Source: a virus. From it: DNA of 48,115 nt. The notes beneath the pieces are model-generated. The model saw only the letters and a program-made list of their open reading frames with translations. It searched no databases and was not told where the DNA came from. Location: the IMG/VR virus record IMGVR_UViG_3300030104_005128, positions 1 to 48,115 of that record; one strand, given 5' to 3'. Shown here piece after piece: positions 8,164-17,957 of the stretch. The translations under genes were made by a program, and so were the position numbers. Positions within the stretch are counted from its first letter, which is position 1, and each line of letters starts with the position of its first letter.

Positions 8164-8703
8164 ATGGCCGCCCCGACACCAGAAGAAATCCAAAACATGC
8201 CGCTTGAGCAGCTTGAACAACTCATTATTCAAGAGGCCGGTCGTGTTCAGCAGCTTATGGGCGCTGAAGGTGGGGCCGGTGCCGAGATGCCGCCTGAGCC
8301 TGCGCCTCCTATGGATATGCCAGCGCCAGGAATGGAGGCTGTTGCTCCTTATATGGACACAGGCGTACCTCTTGATATGCTTTCTGCTGACATTATTCAG
8401 CAAGCAACAACCGCTTTGGTGGAAGGCGGCTATCTTGACCTAGCTTCAAGTGAAATGACACCAGAACTTATCCAAGTGCTTCAAGCAGTAGCAGAGCGTG
8501 TTGCACCTGGAATTTACGATATGTCTAACGATGCAGACCTAATGGAGTTTGTGAATGGAATCGCAAATGGAACAATCCCAGTCCCCAGCGCCCGAGAATC
8601 TGTCGCCGCAACCGCAACCGGAGCCGACCAGCCAGCCGAGCCTGCCGATGCCGGAAACCCCGGAGCAAGCCCAGAGCTTGGAGGCGGAGCCGGAATCTAC
8701 TGA
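8164..8703 (+). CDS. Hypothetical protein, Met/Pro/Ala-rich, overlapping the scaffold gene
   Basis: 179 residues, ATG with TAGGAG 5 nt upstream. An N-terminal helix (PLEQLEQLIIQEAGRVQQL) is followed by a Met/Pro-rich linker and a helical domain at about 70-135. The last 50 residues are low-complexity Ala/Gly/Pro/Glu and are encoded in a 149-bp region shared with the next gene in another frame. It is probably a head-assembly accessory protein because of its location; no family is recognised. Confidence 0.75.
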   Translation: MAAPTPEEIQNMPLEQLEQLIIQEAGRVQQLMGAEGGAGAEMPPEPAPPMDMPAPGMEAVAPYMDTGVPLDMLSADIIQQATTALVEGGYLDLASSEMTPELIQVLQAVAERVAPGIYDMSNDADLMEFVNGIANGTIPVPSARESVAATATGADQPAEPADAGNPGASPELGGGAGIY

Positions 8704-9472
8704 AGTCAAAGGAACAGATGATCTTCAGTCAGATGCGCCGAATCAAGAAACTGCGGAGGCAGTGTCAACTGAAACAAAAGATGAAGTTCCAGTTGTTGAG
8801 GCTGCACCTGAGCCTACGCAGGAAATTGCGAAGGAAGAACCGGTAAAAATTGAGTATTCATCTTTTGATGACGTAAAAATGGATGCGTTGTCAAACGATG
8901 TTCGTTCTCATGTTGAGCCGATCATGAAGCTGGTTGCTGCTGAACGGGCAACAATTGAAGTAGAAAAACAAAACTACGAACGCTCTCGGAAAGAGTTTGT
9001 TGACCTTATTGATGCAATGGAGTCGTCTGGGTACGACGTAAAGCCGTTGCAGACCAGGATTGATGAGCAAAACGAATTCATTTCTACAATGTCAAATGAC
9101 ATTATTGATACTGCTTGGCAGGCGTTCAGTACAACACATCCTGAGTTTTCTTCTCTTCCAGAGAATGCACGGGAACTGTTTGCAACAGAACTAGAATCTC
9201 TATTTGAACGGCATAGCGGGGCCACTGTTCTTGATCGTATGAACAATGCGTATGATTATGCGCTTTGGCGATCTGGGATTGACAAGAATACTATAGGTAA
9301 GGAAAAGGCAGTTCAGCCTGCTCCGACCAAATCAGTACAATCAAACCAAAATGCACGTAAACAAGCGGCCATTGCTGACGGCAAGATTGCCACCAGCGCA
9401 CCGGTTCGTTCAGTTGACGAGCTTGATTGGGATGAAGTATTGAATAGACATGCCCACTTGTTGGACCGCTGA
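8555..9472 (+). CDS. Scaffold protein (probable)
   Basis: 305 residues. The start ATG 8555 has GGAG (8544-8547) 7 nt upstream. The first 100 residues are Pro/Gln/Glu-rich and disordered, the middle is a charged helical region with likely coiled coil (VAAERATIEVEKQNYERSRKEF), and the tail is basic. Acidic helical proteins directly upstream of the major capsid gene are typically scaffolds that template prohead assembly and then leave. Sequence similarity is weak in this class, so the call rests on composition and position. The first 50 codons overlap the preceding gene out of frame. Confidence 0.75.
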   Translation: MESQMEQSQSPAPENLSPQPQPEPTSQPSLPMPETPEQAQSLEAEPESTEVKGTDDLQSDAPNQETAEAVSTETKDEVPVVEAAPEPTQEIAKEEPVKIEYSSFDDVKMDALSNDVRSHVEPIMKLVAAERATIEVEKQNYERSRKEFVDLIDAMESSGYDVKPLQTRIDEQNEFISTMSNDIIDTAWQAFSTTHPEFSSLPENARELFATELESLFERHSGATVLDRMNNAYDYALWRSGIDKNTIGKEKAVQPAPTKSVQSNQNARKQAAIADGKIATSAPVRSVDELDWDEVLNRHAHLLDR

Positions 9473-9494
9473 TTCCTATTATTGGAGATAACTG

Positions 9495-10574
9495 ATGCCT
9501 CTTCTTGAGTATGCAACCCTGACAGTCCCAGACGTCGTTAAGAAGTCTGTGGTTTCTTTTTACAACCGCGATCCTTTGCTGAAGGCCCTTCAAGGTCGGA
9601 TGAAGGTCAAGCGTTCTGGTGGAACCCAGGTTCGTGTTGTTCGCGTGAAGTCTGGTCACTCGGATGTGACGGAGATTAATGCGACAAACCTTAGTGTTCC
9701 GCTTGCTAAGCGTGAAACGCTGAGTGCGATGACTGGTGACTGGGCCAAGTACATTAAGCCCATCATCCTTCCGCACATTGATCGTGACCGTATGTCTACG
9801 AAGGAAGAAGTGAAGCGCTTCGTTCAAGATGAGAGTCAAGCAGCAATGCAGTCTCTCAAGAACGATGTTGTTCGTCAGCTTTACATGGGTAACGTCAGCA
9901 ACCTTTCTGGACTTGGTACGCTGAACGGTACGGTTTCTGGACTTACTTCGTCTGGTTTCCAGCGTGGTGCTCTGGTGTTCAATACCCCCGCTGCTCAGGC
10001 TGCCGCTAGCATCCAGTACCTAAACGAAACCCGCGTTAATGACGTGACGGATTTTGTGGATAACTGGCACAACCAGTTCCTTGATGGCGCTACTATTGGA
10101 ACCGATTTCCTTCAGCGTGCTGAAGAGATCAAGATCACTGCGGATACGTTTGCAGAAGATGAAGAAGGGATTTCTCTTGGAATTCTTTCAATCTCTGATC
10201 ACGTTCTGCTTGGTAACGAAGTTCGCACTTCCGGCACAACGACTGGTCCGCAACTTATGTACACTCCGGCTGACTTGTCTTCGGGCAAGGCTCACCCGAC
10301 TGTTTACATGGTGAACGGTGTTCAATACCATGCCAATCGTTGGATGACTGATGCCGCAGTTGGCGCTACGGATCCGGTATACCTGCTGAACCCCAACACG
10401 ATTGAGTATTGGGTCAACGCTAACAACGACTTCCGAGTCACCAAGTTTGCGGATCACCTTGAGACTGGAAACGTTGATGCGGATGTTGGATACATCATCC
10501 TTGAAGCTCAGTTTGCTATGACGAACCTCATGGCTAACGGCTGTACCGCTGAAGCCGCAGTCGCAATTACCTGA
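9495..10574 (+). CDS. Major capsid protein (HK97-like)
   Basis: 359 residues, ATG with GGAG upstream. It matches the HK97-like fold class in size and in layout: N-arm, E-loop region with Gly/Arg/Val-rich strands (GGTQVRVVRVKSG), a long helix (EEVKRFVQDESQAAMQSLKNDVVRQLY) and a beta-rich A-domain. It is placed right after the scaffold. Codon use looks more biased than neighbours, as expected for the most abundant virion protein. It is co-transcribed with the next gene, and a strong terminator follows that pair. Confidence 0.85.
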   Translation: MPLLEYATLTVPDVVKKSVVSFYNRDPLLKALQGRMKVKRSGGTQVRVVRVKSGHSDVTEINATNLSVPLAKRETLSAMTGDWAKYIKPIILPHIDRDRMSTKEEVKRFVQDESQAAMQSLKNDVVRQLYMGNVSNLSGLGTLNGTVSGLTSSGFQRGALVFNTPAAQAAASIQYLNETRVNDVTDFVDNWHNQFLDGATIGTDFLQRAEEIKITADTFAEDEEGISLGILSISDHVLLGNEVRTSGTTTGPQLMYTPADLSSGKAHPTVYMVNGVQYHANRWMTDAAVGATDPVYLLNPNTIEYWVNANNDFRVTKFADHLETGNVDADVGYIILEAQFAMTNLMANGCTAEAAVAIT

Positions 10575-10598
10575 TTCTAACTTTAAGGAGATTTACTC

Positions 10599-11075
10599 AT
10601 GCCTTTCGATTCTAAAGTCTATCTTGACTTCCCAGACGAAGTTACGACTGAGCAGCCTGCCGCTGCCGGTGAAGTACGTGAATTCCTTCACGCTACTCAC
10701 GGAAAGCAGTGGTACAAGCTTGTGAAGAACACCAGTGGTGGTGCGATTCTCAACACTCGTCTGTGTGCCTTTACCACTAGCAGCAACATTGAAGTTGCTT
10801 ATGCTGGAGCAACCACGCTTAAGGCGCAGTTGGCTGGTATTGCTGTACTGGACATCCCAAACAACTCGTATGGTTGGGTGGTATGTCGTGGACAGTGTAC
10901 GGTTGACTCTTCTGGTACAACTGTTCTTGGTGAGCAGTGCCGTCCTGCGGCAACCGGAACTGTTGAAAGCGACTCAACGCCCAGCAGTGACGTAGAAGCA
11001 GCCCAAATCTTCGGATACTGGGTTGAAGCCGGGTCTGGTGCTGCGCAACGAAGCGCAAACATTAGCGTTATGTAG
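10599..11075 (+). CDS. Capsid decoration/head-stabilising-like protein
   Basis: 158 residues with AAGGAG upstream. Nearly all beta in appearance: alternating hydrophobic and polar strands rich in Thr, Ser, Gly and Val, with no charged helices. Small beta proteins placed immediately after the capsid gene are commonly decoration proteins that reinforce the expanded shell (DUF2190-type proteins share this layout). The gene ends about 20 nt before a strong terminator, so capsid and decoration appear to form one high-level unit. Confidence 0.6.
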   Translation: MPFDSKVYLDFPDEVTTEQPAAAGEVREFLHATHGKQWYKLVKNTSGGAILNTRLCAFTTSSNIEVAYAGATTLKAQLAGIAVLDIPNNSYGWVVCRGQCTVDSSGTTVLGEQCRPAATGTVESDSTPSSDVEAAQIFGYWVEAGSGAAQRSANISVM

Positions 11076-11096
11076 TTAGCTGCTACCTGCTAAGAA

Positions 11097-11128
11097 CCCC
11101 TAGGAGTGGTATACTCCTAGGGGTTTTT
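11097..11128 (+). terminator. Strong Rho-independent terminator after the capsid genes
   Basis: Perfect 11-bp stem: CCCCTAGGAGT (11097-11107) pairs with ACTCCTAGGGG (11113-11123) around loop GGTAT, followed by TTTTT (11124-11128). It separates the capsid/decoration transcripts from the tail genes. Read-through or a nearby promoter must feed the next gene. Confidence 0.95.
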
Positions 11129-11142
11129 CTTTGGAGTGGATT

Positions 11143-12666
11143 GTGAACCTTCAGGACTTGCGCGCAGCAATCAGAGTTAAGACCGGGTATCCAGAGCGAG
11201 GCGATACCGGAACAAAGCGCCTGAACAATGTTCTAAATCAAGCACTTCGTAAGCTTTGGGGTGAGATACCAGAGGTTCTACTTCGTGAAGAGTATCGAAT
11301 TATTTTAGAACCACAGATTAAGCTCACCAATGTAAACCTGATTCATACAAACTTTAGTCCATGGACTGTAAACGATAATCGTGTCTTTGCTATTTTAAGT
11401 AGTTCCTCGCCTATCGAATCTACAGATATGTCTGACAAGGTCTTGCGGGGCCGTTGGTTTGAGGTTTACGGAAGTGACAACCGGTGGCACCAGCGAAGAA
11501 TTCAAGATGTGTACCAATATACTGACCAAAAAGAAGGTATTGAGTATGACTTGATTGTTGTAGATATGCCCTTTTCAAGTCAGTTTGCAAAAGCAAACAT
11601 GGATGCACGAATCTATACGTATGAGTACCCATACGATGCGGCACTACAAAGCATTCGTCAGGTCATTAAGAATCCAGAAGAGTCTTCTGTAGAGCTTCCT
11701 GTTTCTCGTTTTGGCCCCGAGATGTCTAGGCATAGGCTTGCTGCTGGATGGCAAGACTCTGGTGAGCCTGACATATACCAGCGTGGGGACTTCTTTCAGT
11801 TGAAAGCACCAAGGTATACGCCTGGAGTTAAAAGAGCCGAAAGAACAAGCTTGTGGGGCTATGACGGGTCAACATTTAAACCTAGCTATGGTCCTGGTGG
11901 GACATTTTCATACAAGGTTTGTCATGTCTGGGGTCGCTGGCCAAAAGAACGAAGCCACTTGTGGCGGGTAAGAGAGCAGCAAGGGTTGCCTTTTTATATC
12001 TCTTCAGTGTCTCCTGCGTCTGCACAGGTGACGACAAAAACAGGCGATCCAGCCATTATAGTTACTACTCCAGACGTTGATTGGATGAATGGCTACAGTC
12101 AAGATGAGGCTCTTTCGCCGCACTCGTACCACCACCACGGTGTGGAAAAGTGGATCTTTAGGGCTCGCCATGAAAACCAGGCTCTAAATTCCTCAGTATT
12201 GCACAGCGATATTTCGGCAGATGGTCAGTATTATCTTTGGAAAATTGTCGAAGGGTATCAGACTTCAGTTACAGACAATGGAAGTCACGACCCTGTAGAT
12301 GTAGATTTTCCATTGAAAGACTTTGTGGGTCATCAGCACATACGTTTCAATCGTCGTCCAACCAACAAAGACAATGTTCTACTGTCTTGCTTGCGTAGAC
12401 CGGACACAATGAAGCACGATGCAGATGCTTGCCGCATACCACCTGAATGCTACAACGCCCTAATTGAGCTTTCTTGTTCATTTTTGTTGGGTGACCGTGA
12501 CGGAAACCTTAAACGAAAAAGCATGTACTATGACGCATACCTTCTTGAACTTGAGAAGCTGAAACGAGACTACTCATTTTCAGGGCATGAGCGACCAGCG
12601 TTTGGTGATGGTCTTGGAACTACCCTTAGAGTTGGTGTTGGCTCATATCCAGTGAAGGAAGCGTGA
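11143..12666 (+). CDS. Tail/adaptor structural protein (head-tail adaptor or tail-tube type)
   Basis: 507 residues from GTG 11143, which has GGAG (11133-11136) 6 nt upstream; TTG 11131 would be 4 residues longer. The helical N-terminus (MNLQDLRAAIRVKTG...LNNVLNQALRKLWGE) resembles adaptor/tail-tubular proteins of podoviruses, which ring the portal. The middle is a large Trp/Tyr/Pro-rich insertion, far longer than T7 gp11, and the C-terminal 90 residues become helical again. Placement between capsid and a nozzle-like protein supports an adaptor or tube role. The exact family is uncertain. Confidence 0.6.
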   Translation: MNLQDLRAAIRVKTGYPERGDTGTKRLNNVLNQALRKLWGEIPEVLLREEYRIILEPQIKLTNVNLIHTNFSPWTVNDNRVFAILSSSSPIESTDMSDKVLRGRWFEVYGSDNRWHQRRIQDVYQYTDQKEGIEYDLIVVDMPFSSQFAKANMDARIYTYEYPYDAALQSIRQVIKNPEESSVELPVSRFGPEMSRHRLAAGWQDSGEPDIYQRGDFFQLKAPRYTPGVKRAERTSLWGYDGSTFKPSYGPGGTFSYKVCHVWGRWPKERSHLWRVREQQGLPFYISSVSPASAQVTTKTGDPAIIVTTPDVDWMNGYSQDEALSPHSYHHHGVEKWIFRARHENQALNSSVLHSDISADGQYYLWKIVEGYQTSVTDNGSHDPVDVDFPLKDFVGHQHIRFNRRPTNKDNVLLSCLRRPDTMKHDADACRIPPECYNALIELSCSFLLGDRDGNLKRKSMYYDAYLLELEKLKRDYSFSGHERPAFGDGLGTTLRVGVGSYPVKEA

Positions 12667-12667
12667 T

Positions 12668-14995
12668 ATGGCTTGGGAAGAGTACCTAGGTAAAACAGTT
12701 GGTTTTGCTAAGGTTATGGGTAAAATGCCGTACTCTGACGGCAGCCTGGCTCTTGAAATTATGAACTTGACTTTGAATCCCGAAGGATTCCTTGAAAGTA
12801 AGTTCAGAATAATGCCGCTTATTCCTAATGAATGGAGCAATAGTTCTGCGTCTGCGTACTCGTCTGGACCTTTGTTTTCAGAACCCAATGGAACATTTGT
12901 AACTGAAAACCCTCAGAGTGGTTTGTCCGGTGTTCTTGCAATGAAGTGTTTCTTGTGGGATGGGGTTGCGCCGGAACTGATTTGGCTTTCTTCACAGGGC
13001 GTGTTTCGGTTTATTCCTGGTTCCCGTTACGGAGAGATGCCGGATACTTCTGGGTATGTGGCCGGGGGTCAAAAGGGTTTTCGTGAAATTAAATACTTCA
13101 CAGATAAGAACGTTAAGCGTTCTGTTACTCCTACAGGAATAAGGCACTTTCCACCTCAAATAGAAGTTGTTGGGAATCGCGTTTATTTTACGTACTGTGA
13201 TGGTGGCCAAGCGTATGTTTGGGACGGCGACCGTCTTCGAGACTATGGGTTTTATAGCTACCCCTCACCCCCACATGCGGTTGGTCCAGCGGCAGGCGAA
13301 GACTGGGTAAATGATGGTGGCTTTAGTGATGGTGGCCGAATTGGAACACTCAATCACAATCTTGTTGATGTTGGTAGCGACGGGGCGGCTATCACTACAG
13401 GTGGAATTGAGGCTGGTCTTTGGTACTATTCGGTAGTTTTTGAAAATGCTGATGGTTCTTATTCAGCCACCTCTGAGCCCGGTGGTCGTGTTGCAATCAA
13501 TCATCATGTCGCCAAGGCTGATTCACCTTGGACAAAATATGGGATTGATTTTCTCTGTAGGCGTTTTTGGGTAAACAGTGTTCCTAAAGGTCCACCGGGA
13601 ACGATTGCTCGTATTCTGCTGAGAACCATGAACCTAAGAGCCCTTCCAAGTAGTGATGATGGCTCCCCTCGGTTTCTTCATAGGATCGCCAACAATAGCG
13701 CTACTGACTATATGGATGACATTCCTGATGGTGAGCTTGGCCCGGTGTGGCAAGACCGAAGGACGACCCCAAGGGGCTTCTTTTTTATGAAGTCTTTTAG
13801 TGGCTCCATGTTTGTGATGAGAACAGAGATGCACTCTTCTCGGGTTTGGTGGAGTGAACAAGGAAACGTAAATGGGGCTACACCAGAAAGCTTTTTTGCT
13901 TCGCATTGGCGGGATGTGTTCCCAGAAACAGGCCCACTAACAGGCGCTCTACCGGCCATTCTTGGCGAAAGAAACCTAATGTTGTTGTTTAAAGATTCAG
14001 CAACACACTACGTTTCTGGAGATTATCCTGAGTGGAGTTTTGGTACTATCAGTAAGACTGCTGGTTGTGCTGGCCCTAATCTTTCCCAGGCGTCACCAGA
14101 TGGTACAATTATCTGGTATGGAAACGGAACGTTTTGGCAGCTTGGGTCAGAGGGTGGAGTCATTGATATTGGTGCTGCTGTAAGACAAAAACTTAAGCAT
14201 GTGAACAAAACAAGAGAGCGCTTCGGTGTTTCTTGGATTGACCCCGTTACCAAAGAAATGGTGTTTGTTCTTCCTTATAAGAACAGTGATGAACCCAACA
14301 TGCAGTTTATCTGGGACTACCAAAACAACGGTTGGCGTCTTCGTAAAGACTTGAGTATTCGGGCGGCTGAGCGGGTAGGCGACTTGATTTGCACTGCTGG
14401 TAAGTGGAGTGGCCGAGTAAACAAAGAGGGAAAAGCAGTAGATAATATCTATGTTTATGGCCGTGGTTACCCAAACTTTCCTGCTGGTGGTTCGCTAAAC
14501 AGCACTTACCAAACTGGTTGGTGTAGTTTTTCTGACTTTGGACCGAGCCTACACGACACTCATCGTGCGGCAGAAGCTATTTTTATGTTTGAAGAACGTA
14601 GCGGAAGTCACTCTACATTGAAGATGTTTGCCGATTGGGATTTGGATTCTCAAATTGGATCTGGAATTACAGTTTCTCTTTCTCATCCAGAAACGAACAG
14701 CATCCCCCTTTACGATGGGGACATTAATGGTGGCCCTGATGCTGTAGAAAGTGAAATGACTATGGATAATACTGCAATTCCAAAATTGCGTAGCAGCGAA
14801 GGAAGGCTGCCTTTTAGAACCAGGCGAGTATATACACACCGTGTCCCGATAGATATTCCTTCTTGCAATGTCTTTAGCCTTTCGATGACATCATCTGCGA
14901 TTCATGAGCCATTTGCGCTAATTAGTCTTGATGTGTTTGGTCCCAAAACAAGCTTGCCTGGTAGTCGTTCTCCAGCGATCTATGAGGGTAATTAA
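12668..14995 (+). CDS. Tail nozzle / tail tubular protein B-like
   Basis: 775 residues. Repeating beta-strand blocks with YFTYCDGGQAYVWDG, FVMRTEMHSSRVWWSEQGN and IWYGNGTFWQLGS resemble the multi-bladed nozzle proteins of short-tailed phages (T7 gp12-like). The SRVWWSEQGNVN segment and the following LLFKDSATHYVSGDYPEW are the most family-like. These proteins form the distal tail tube through which DNA leaves. The start lies 2 nt after the previous stop; the stop overlaps the next start (TAATG). Confidence 0.65.
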   Translation: MAWEEYLGKTVGFAKVMGKMPYSDGSLALEIMNLTLNPEGFLESKFRIMPLIPNEWSNSSASAYSSGPLFSEPNGTFVTENPQSGLSGVLAMKCFLWDGVAPELIWLSSQGVFRFIPGSRYGEMPDTSGYVAGGQKGFREIKYFTDKNVKRSVTPTGIRHFPPQIEVVGNRVYFTYCDGGQAYVWDGDRLRDYGFYSYPSPPHAVGPAAGEDWVNDGGFSDGGRIGTLNHNLVDVGSDGAAITTGGIEAGLWYYSVVFENADGSYSATSEPGGRVAINHHVAKADSPWTKYGIDFLCRRFWVNSVPKGPPGTIARILLRTMNLRALPSSDDGSPRFLHRIANNSATDYMDDIPDGELGPVWQDRRTTPRGFFFMKSFSGSMFVMRTEMHSSRVWWSEQGNVNGATPESFFASHWRDVFPETGPLTGALPAILGERNLMLLFKDSATHYVSGDYPEWSFGTISKTAGCAGPNLSQASPDGTIIWYGNGTFWQLGSEGGVIDIGAAVRQKLKHVNKTRERFGVSWIDPVTKEMVFVLPYKNSDEPNMQFIWDYQNNGWRLRKDLSIRAAERVGDLICTAGKWSGRVNKEGKAVDNIYVYGRGYPNFPAGGSLNSTYQTGWCSFSDFGPSLHDTHRAAEAIFMFEERSGSHSTLKMFADWDLDSQIGSGITVSLSHPETNSIPLYDGDINGGPDAVESEMTMDNTAIPKLRSSEGRLPFRTRRVYTHRVPIDIPSCNVFSLSMTSSAIHEPFALISLDVFGPKTSLPGSRSPAIYEGN

Positions 14996-15852
14996 TGGCT
15001 TACTACGCACCATTTGGTAATTTTCAGAATGAAGTTGTAGACCCTGAAGAACTTCAGCGAGAGTGGCAAGAGGCAAAGCGTATTGCTGAGTCAATGACGC
15101 ACTGGCAAATGTGTACTCAAAATACTGGAAATAGATTTGATTTTAGAGCTATTAAGAACTCGTCGTCTGTAATTGTTCTCCACAAAGGCAAGTCTGGATA
15201 TGCAGGACATGGGTATCAAAGGTTTACAAAGGCCACGTCTAGTGGAAAAAAGTGGCAATGGCATTGTGATGCAGAGTTTTTAAAAGCAACAAACCACAAA
15301 AAGAGCAATGGTGCGTGGCTCGTTCCTTATATGAAAGGCATGCAAGAGGTCTTTGATGGTGACTGCGCCGTCACATGGAAGTCTGAGTATGCTGAACTTG
15401 TTTTGTTTAGCGTTAGTTGGAGGACGTACCGGCTTTCTTCAGAGCACTGGGTAAACAACCCAAGACCAGAAATGGATTATTTTCCTGATAAAATTCGGCC
15501 CAGAGTAAAGTTGGCCATTGAACTTGATGGTGAGCATTTGTCTGGAACTGGCCCAGGAATGAATGTTCCCGTTGATAGATATGATCTTCTCCGTGGACAA
15601 GGAACATTTAATAAAACAGAAAAGTCAACGAGCACTTTTGTCATGATGGTTCCGGCGGGAGAACATCGGGCATCGCCCATTGCTGGGCAACATTCTGCAC
15701 AGTACCAAGACAGGGCCGATGTTCGCAAAATAAATGAAGTAGAATACTTTCCGGGTGGGGTTGACGTGAACTCACCAGAATATGGTGTGTCTATTCCAAA
15801 CTGTAGGCTTACAGTTATTCGGTTTCCTCGGGGAACAATGCTTGGGGGTTAG
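14995..15852 (+). CDS. Virion structural protein, unknown (first of three)
   Basis: 285 residues. A helical N-terminus (DPEELQREWQEAKRIAESM) precedes an all-beta region with a repeated strand style: IRPRVKLAIELDGEHLSG, then STSTFVMMVPAGEH and a terminal CRLTVIRFPRG. This architecture, with an ordered beta sandwich and a long hairpin, suggests a tail appendage or collar protein. No family is recognised. It is the first of three consecutive structural genes of similar style. Confidence 0.65.
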   Translation: MAYYAPFGNFQNEVVDPEELQREWQEAKRIAESMTHWQMCTQNTGNRFDFRAIKNSSSVIVLHKGKSGYAGHGYQRFTKATSSGKKWQWHCDAEFLKATNHKKSNGAWLVPYMKGMQEVFDGDCAVTWKSEYAELVLFSVSWRTYRLSSEHWVNNPRPEMDYFPDKIRPRVKLAIELDGEHLSGTGPGMNVPVDRYDLLRGQGTFNKTEKSTSTFVMMVPAGEHRASPIAGQHSAQYQDRADVRKINEVEYFPGGVDVNSPEYGVSIPNCRLTVIRFPRGTMLGG

Positions 15853-15854
15853 TT

Positions 15855-16913
15855 GTGCCAGATGATTTTCAGTCCGGTAAGACTGTATCTACAGACAGCA
15901 TTAATGAGCATCAAGCTGACCTAGCTAGTCACTTGAATGGTTCAGTAGTAGAATCTGACCTTTCTATGGCTGCTATTGGGTCTGACCAGCTTTACTCTGG
16001 CGCTTTGCGCTCGTCTGCCCAACAAGAAGTTCTTGATGGAACTGTTGTAACCAAACACATTGCGTACCCAGAAACGATTCATAGCCCAGACTGGAACGAC
16101 CCTATTAATTTTCATTCTGATTCAACAGGAATAGTTGGGTCAGTTCTTGCAAAACAGGGTTTTGAGAACGCCTTTCACCGTCAAAGATGGCAAAATATTG
16201 AGCCATACAACTCGGCAGGAACAATCCCAACTGATGGTGCGCCGTACTTTCCTGCACACATTTATTCACCTAAAATGTATAGGTTGAATCCAGGGAAAGA
16301 AGGCTGTTCGGTTTTCTTTTATTTAAACGCAAGACTCTCTACAATGTACACGCGGCTAAATAAAAAGGCCCTAGTAGCTGGCGCAGCAAATGCTGGTAGT
16401 CGTGGGTGGGTTGCCCCTGTGTTTTTCTTTAAACAAAACAAAGATGCTCCGCTTCTTCGTTTTAGTCCGTCTACTGGTCTTGGTGGGTTTGCTTGTGAGT
16501 TTAATGGAACTGCAAAAGCAAACCGTAGATTTAATGATGTTGAGCACATCTACTCTGTAACAGAGACTATGTATATTTCTCGATGGAGCTTAGAAAACCT
16601 CGCGTTTTATTGTGGGTTCTCTAATCCTGATATGTCTGTTTTTAATATGGGCCCAGATGACCCGTTTGACCCATACTTTGCTTGGGCTTTAAAGGGTGGA
16701 AGAGACTCCTTTGACCACCGTTGGGCCGCAGGATCACCTATTGATATGGATTTGATGGCCCTTCCAGCCTCAGACAAAAATGATAACGGCCAGGCGTTCA
16801 AGGTTGGCAACGGAAATGTTGGATACATGGCCTTTGACTACATCCCAATGGATGGAAATAATCCTGACTACACAGAGCAGGCCGCGTGGATTTTTGAAGA
16901 ATGGGGAACATAA
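15855..16913 (+). CDS. Virion structural protein, unknown (second of three)
   Basis: 352 residues, GTG start 2 nt after the previous stop. The N-terminus includes a helical segment (DSINEHQADLASHLNGSV), and the remainder is aromatic and beta-rich (GCSVFFYLNARL, GWVAPVFFFKQNK, YMAFDYIPMDG). Not recognised. Its position between the nozzle-like and ejection proteins suggests a tail component. The next gene starts directly after its stop. Confidence 0.65.
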   Translation: MPDDFQSGKTVSTDSINEHQADLASHLNGSVVESDLSMAAIGSDQLYSGALRSSAQQEVLDGTVVTKHIAYPETIHSPDWNDPINFHSDSTGIVGSVLAKQGFENAFHRQRWQNIEPYNSAGTIPTDGAPYFPAHIYSPKMYRLNPGKEGCSVFFYLNARLSTMYTRLNKKALVAGAANAGSRGWVAPVFFFKQNKDAPLLRFSPSTGLGGFACEFNGTAKANRRFNDVEHIYSVTETMYISRWSLENLAFYCGFSNPDMSVFNMGPDDPFDPYFAWALKGGRDSFDHRWAAGSPIDMDLMALPASDKNDNGQAFKVGNGNVGYMAFDYIPMDGNNPDYTEQAAWIFEEWGT

Positions 16914-17948
16914 ATGGGGCTTTTTAATGATTCATATAGTCCTGTTGTTGGTCCTGATGGAGATGCACCCATCAATGCTAATGATATTTATGGCAAGCTT
17001 CTTTTCCATCCTCGCTCAGATATTGCCCCAGCCAACCAAACCTTTGAAGGTCTAAATGGTGGGATTGATTACCGGCATTTTTCACCGTTTGAAAAAATAA
17101 CAAATGGTCTTGATGCTGGCTGTTTTCGTACTGGAACGTTTGCTCGCGGATACAACTATGGGTTTAACTTTCCAGATAGATACCATGCTTCAATGTACAC
17201 GGCTTCGACAGCCCAACAGCTTGGTGGTGCTGCTTCTCAACGCTTGTACCATGTCCATCAATCATTTGCTGTTCGCTTTTTTTGCCCATGGAAAGCATCG
17301 TGTTTTATAACTTGGCAGGGATGGTTTAAAGCTGAGCTATCTAAGTTCAGTGGAAAACAGTTTGGTGAGCGTTGGGATTTAAAGCTTAGGATTAATGGTC
17401 ATGTCCATGCAGGATCCTACGCAAAGGTTCCATCAATGAAGCACTCAACGTCCTCATCTTCTGGTAGCAAGACGACCAAGTCTTCTAAAGAAGATCGGTT
17501 TAGGTGGCTTCAACGGTCGCTTCAATTTGAAGCAAAGCGTGGGTTCAACACAATTGAAGTAATGAACTGGCCAAGCATTATTAAAGAATATGCTGATAAC
17601 GATGACCGACAAACACCAAAAATGGTGACCATGTGTGGTGGGATTTCTGTGTTGGCTGTACGCCTCAACCATGAGGGTGAGGGTTACCAAGAAAACAACG
17701 AGACAGGTCACAAAACCCAGTTGCCGTATAATGGTGGAGAGGGGACCAATAGTCCATTTTCCGTTTCTGAAAACCACCCTGATTTTAATACTAAAGATGT
17801 GGAACAATTGCAGTCTATAAATGACATAGATTTTGACGATGATAGCTTTAATATTAATACCTTGACCGAAGACGGTCAGGACATTGTTAGCGGTCCTCGC
17901 ATAAGAGAGCCACGCCTTGAATCAGGCGACCCCCCAACTTCTAATTAA
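16914..17948 (+). CDS. Virion structural protein, unknown (third of three)
   Basis: 344 residues. The beta-rich core (SFAVRFFCPWKASCFITWQGWF, then WDLKLRINGHVHAG, GFNTIEVMNWPS and ISVLAVRLNHEG) parallels strand arrangements in the 14995 gene product. The last 80 residues are acidic and disordered (DDRQTP...DFDDDSFNIN). Family unknown. Its start codon immediately follows the previous stop, so translation is coupled. Confidence 0.65.
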   Translation: MGLFNDSYSPVVGPDGDAPINANDIYGKLLFHPRSDIAPANQTFEGLNGGIDYRHFSPFEKITNGLDAGCFRTGTFARGYNYGFNFPDRYHASMYTASTAQQLGGAASQRLYHVHQSFAVRFFCPWKASCFITWQGWFKAELSKFSGKQFGERWDLKLRINGHVHAGSYAKVPSMKHSTSSSSGSKTTKSSKEDRFRWLQRSLQFEAKRGFNTIEVMNWPSIIKEYADNDDRQTPKMVTMCGGISVLAVRLNHEGEGYQENNETGHKTQLPYNGGEGTNSPFSVSENHPDFNTKDVEQLQSINDIDFDDDSFNINTLTEDGQDIVSGPRIREPRLESGDPPTSN

Positions 17949-17957
17949 GGATTTCCA

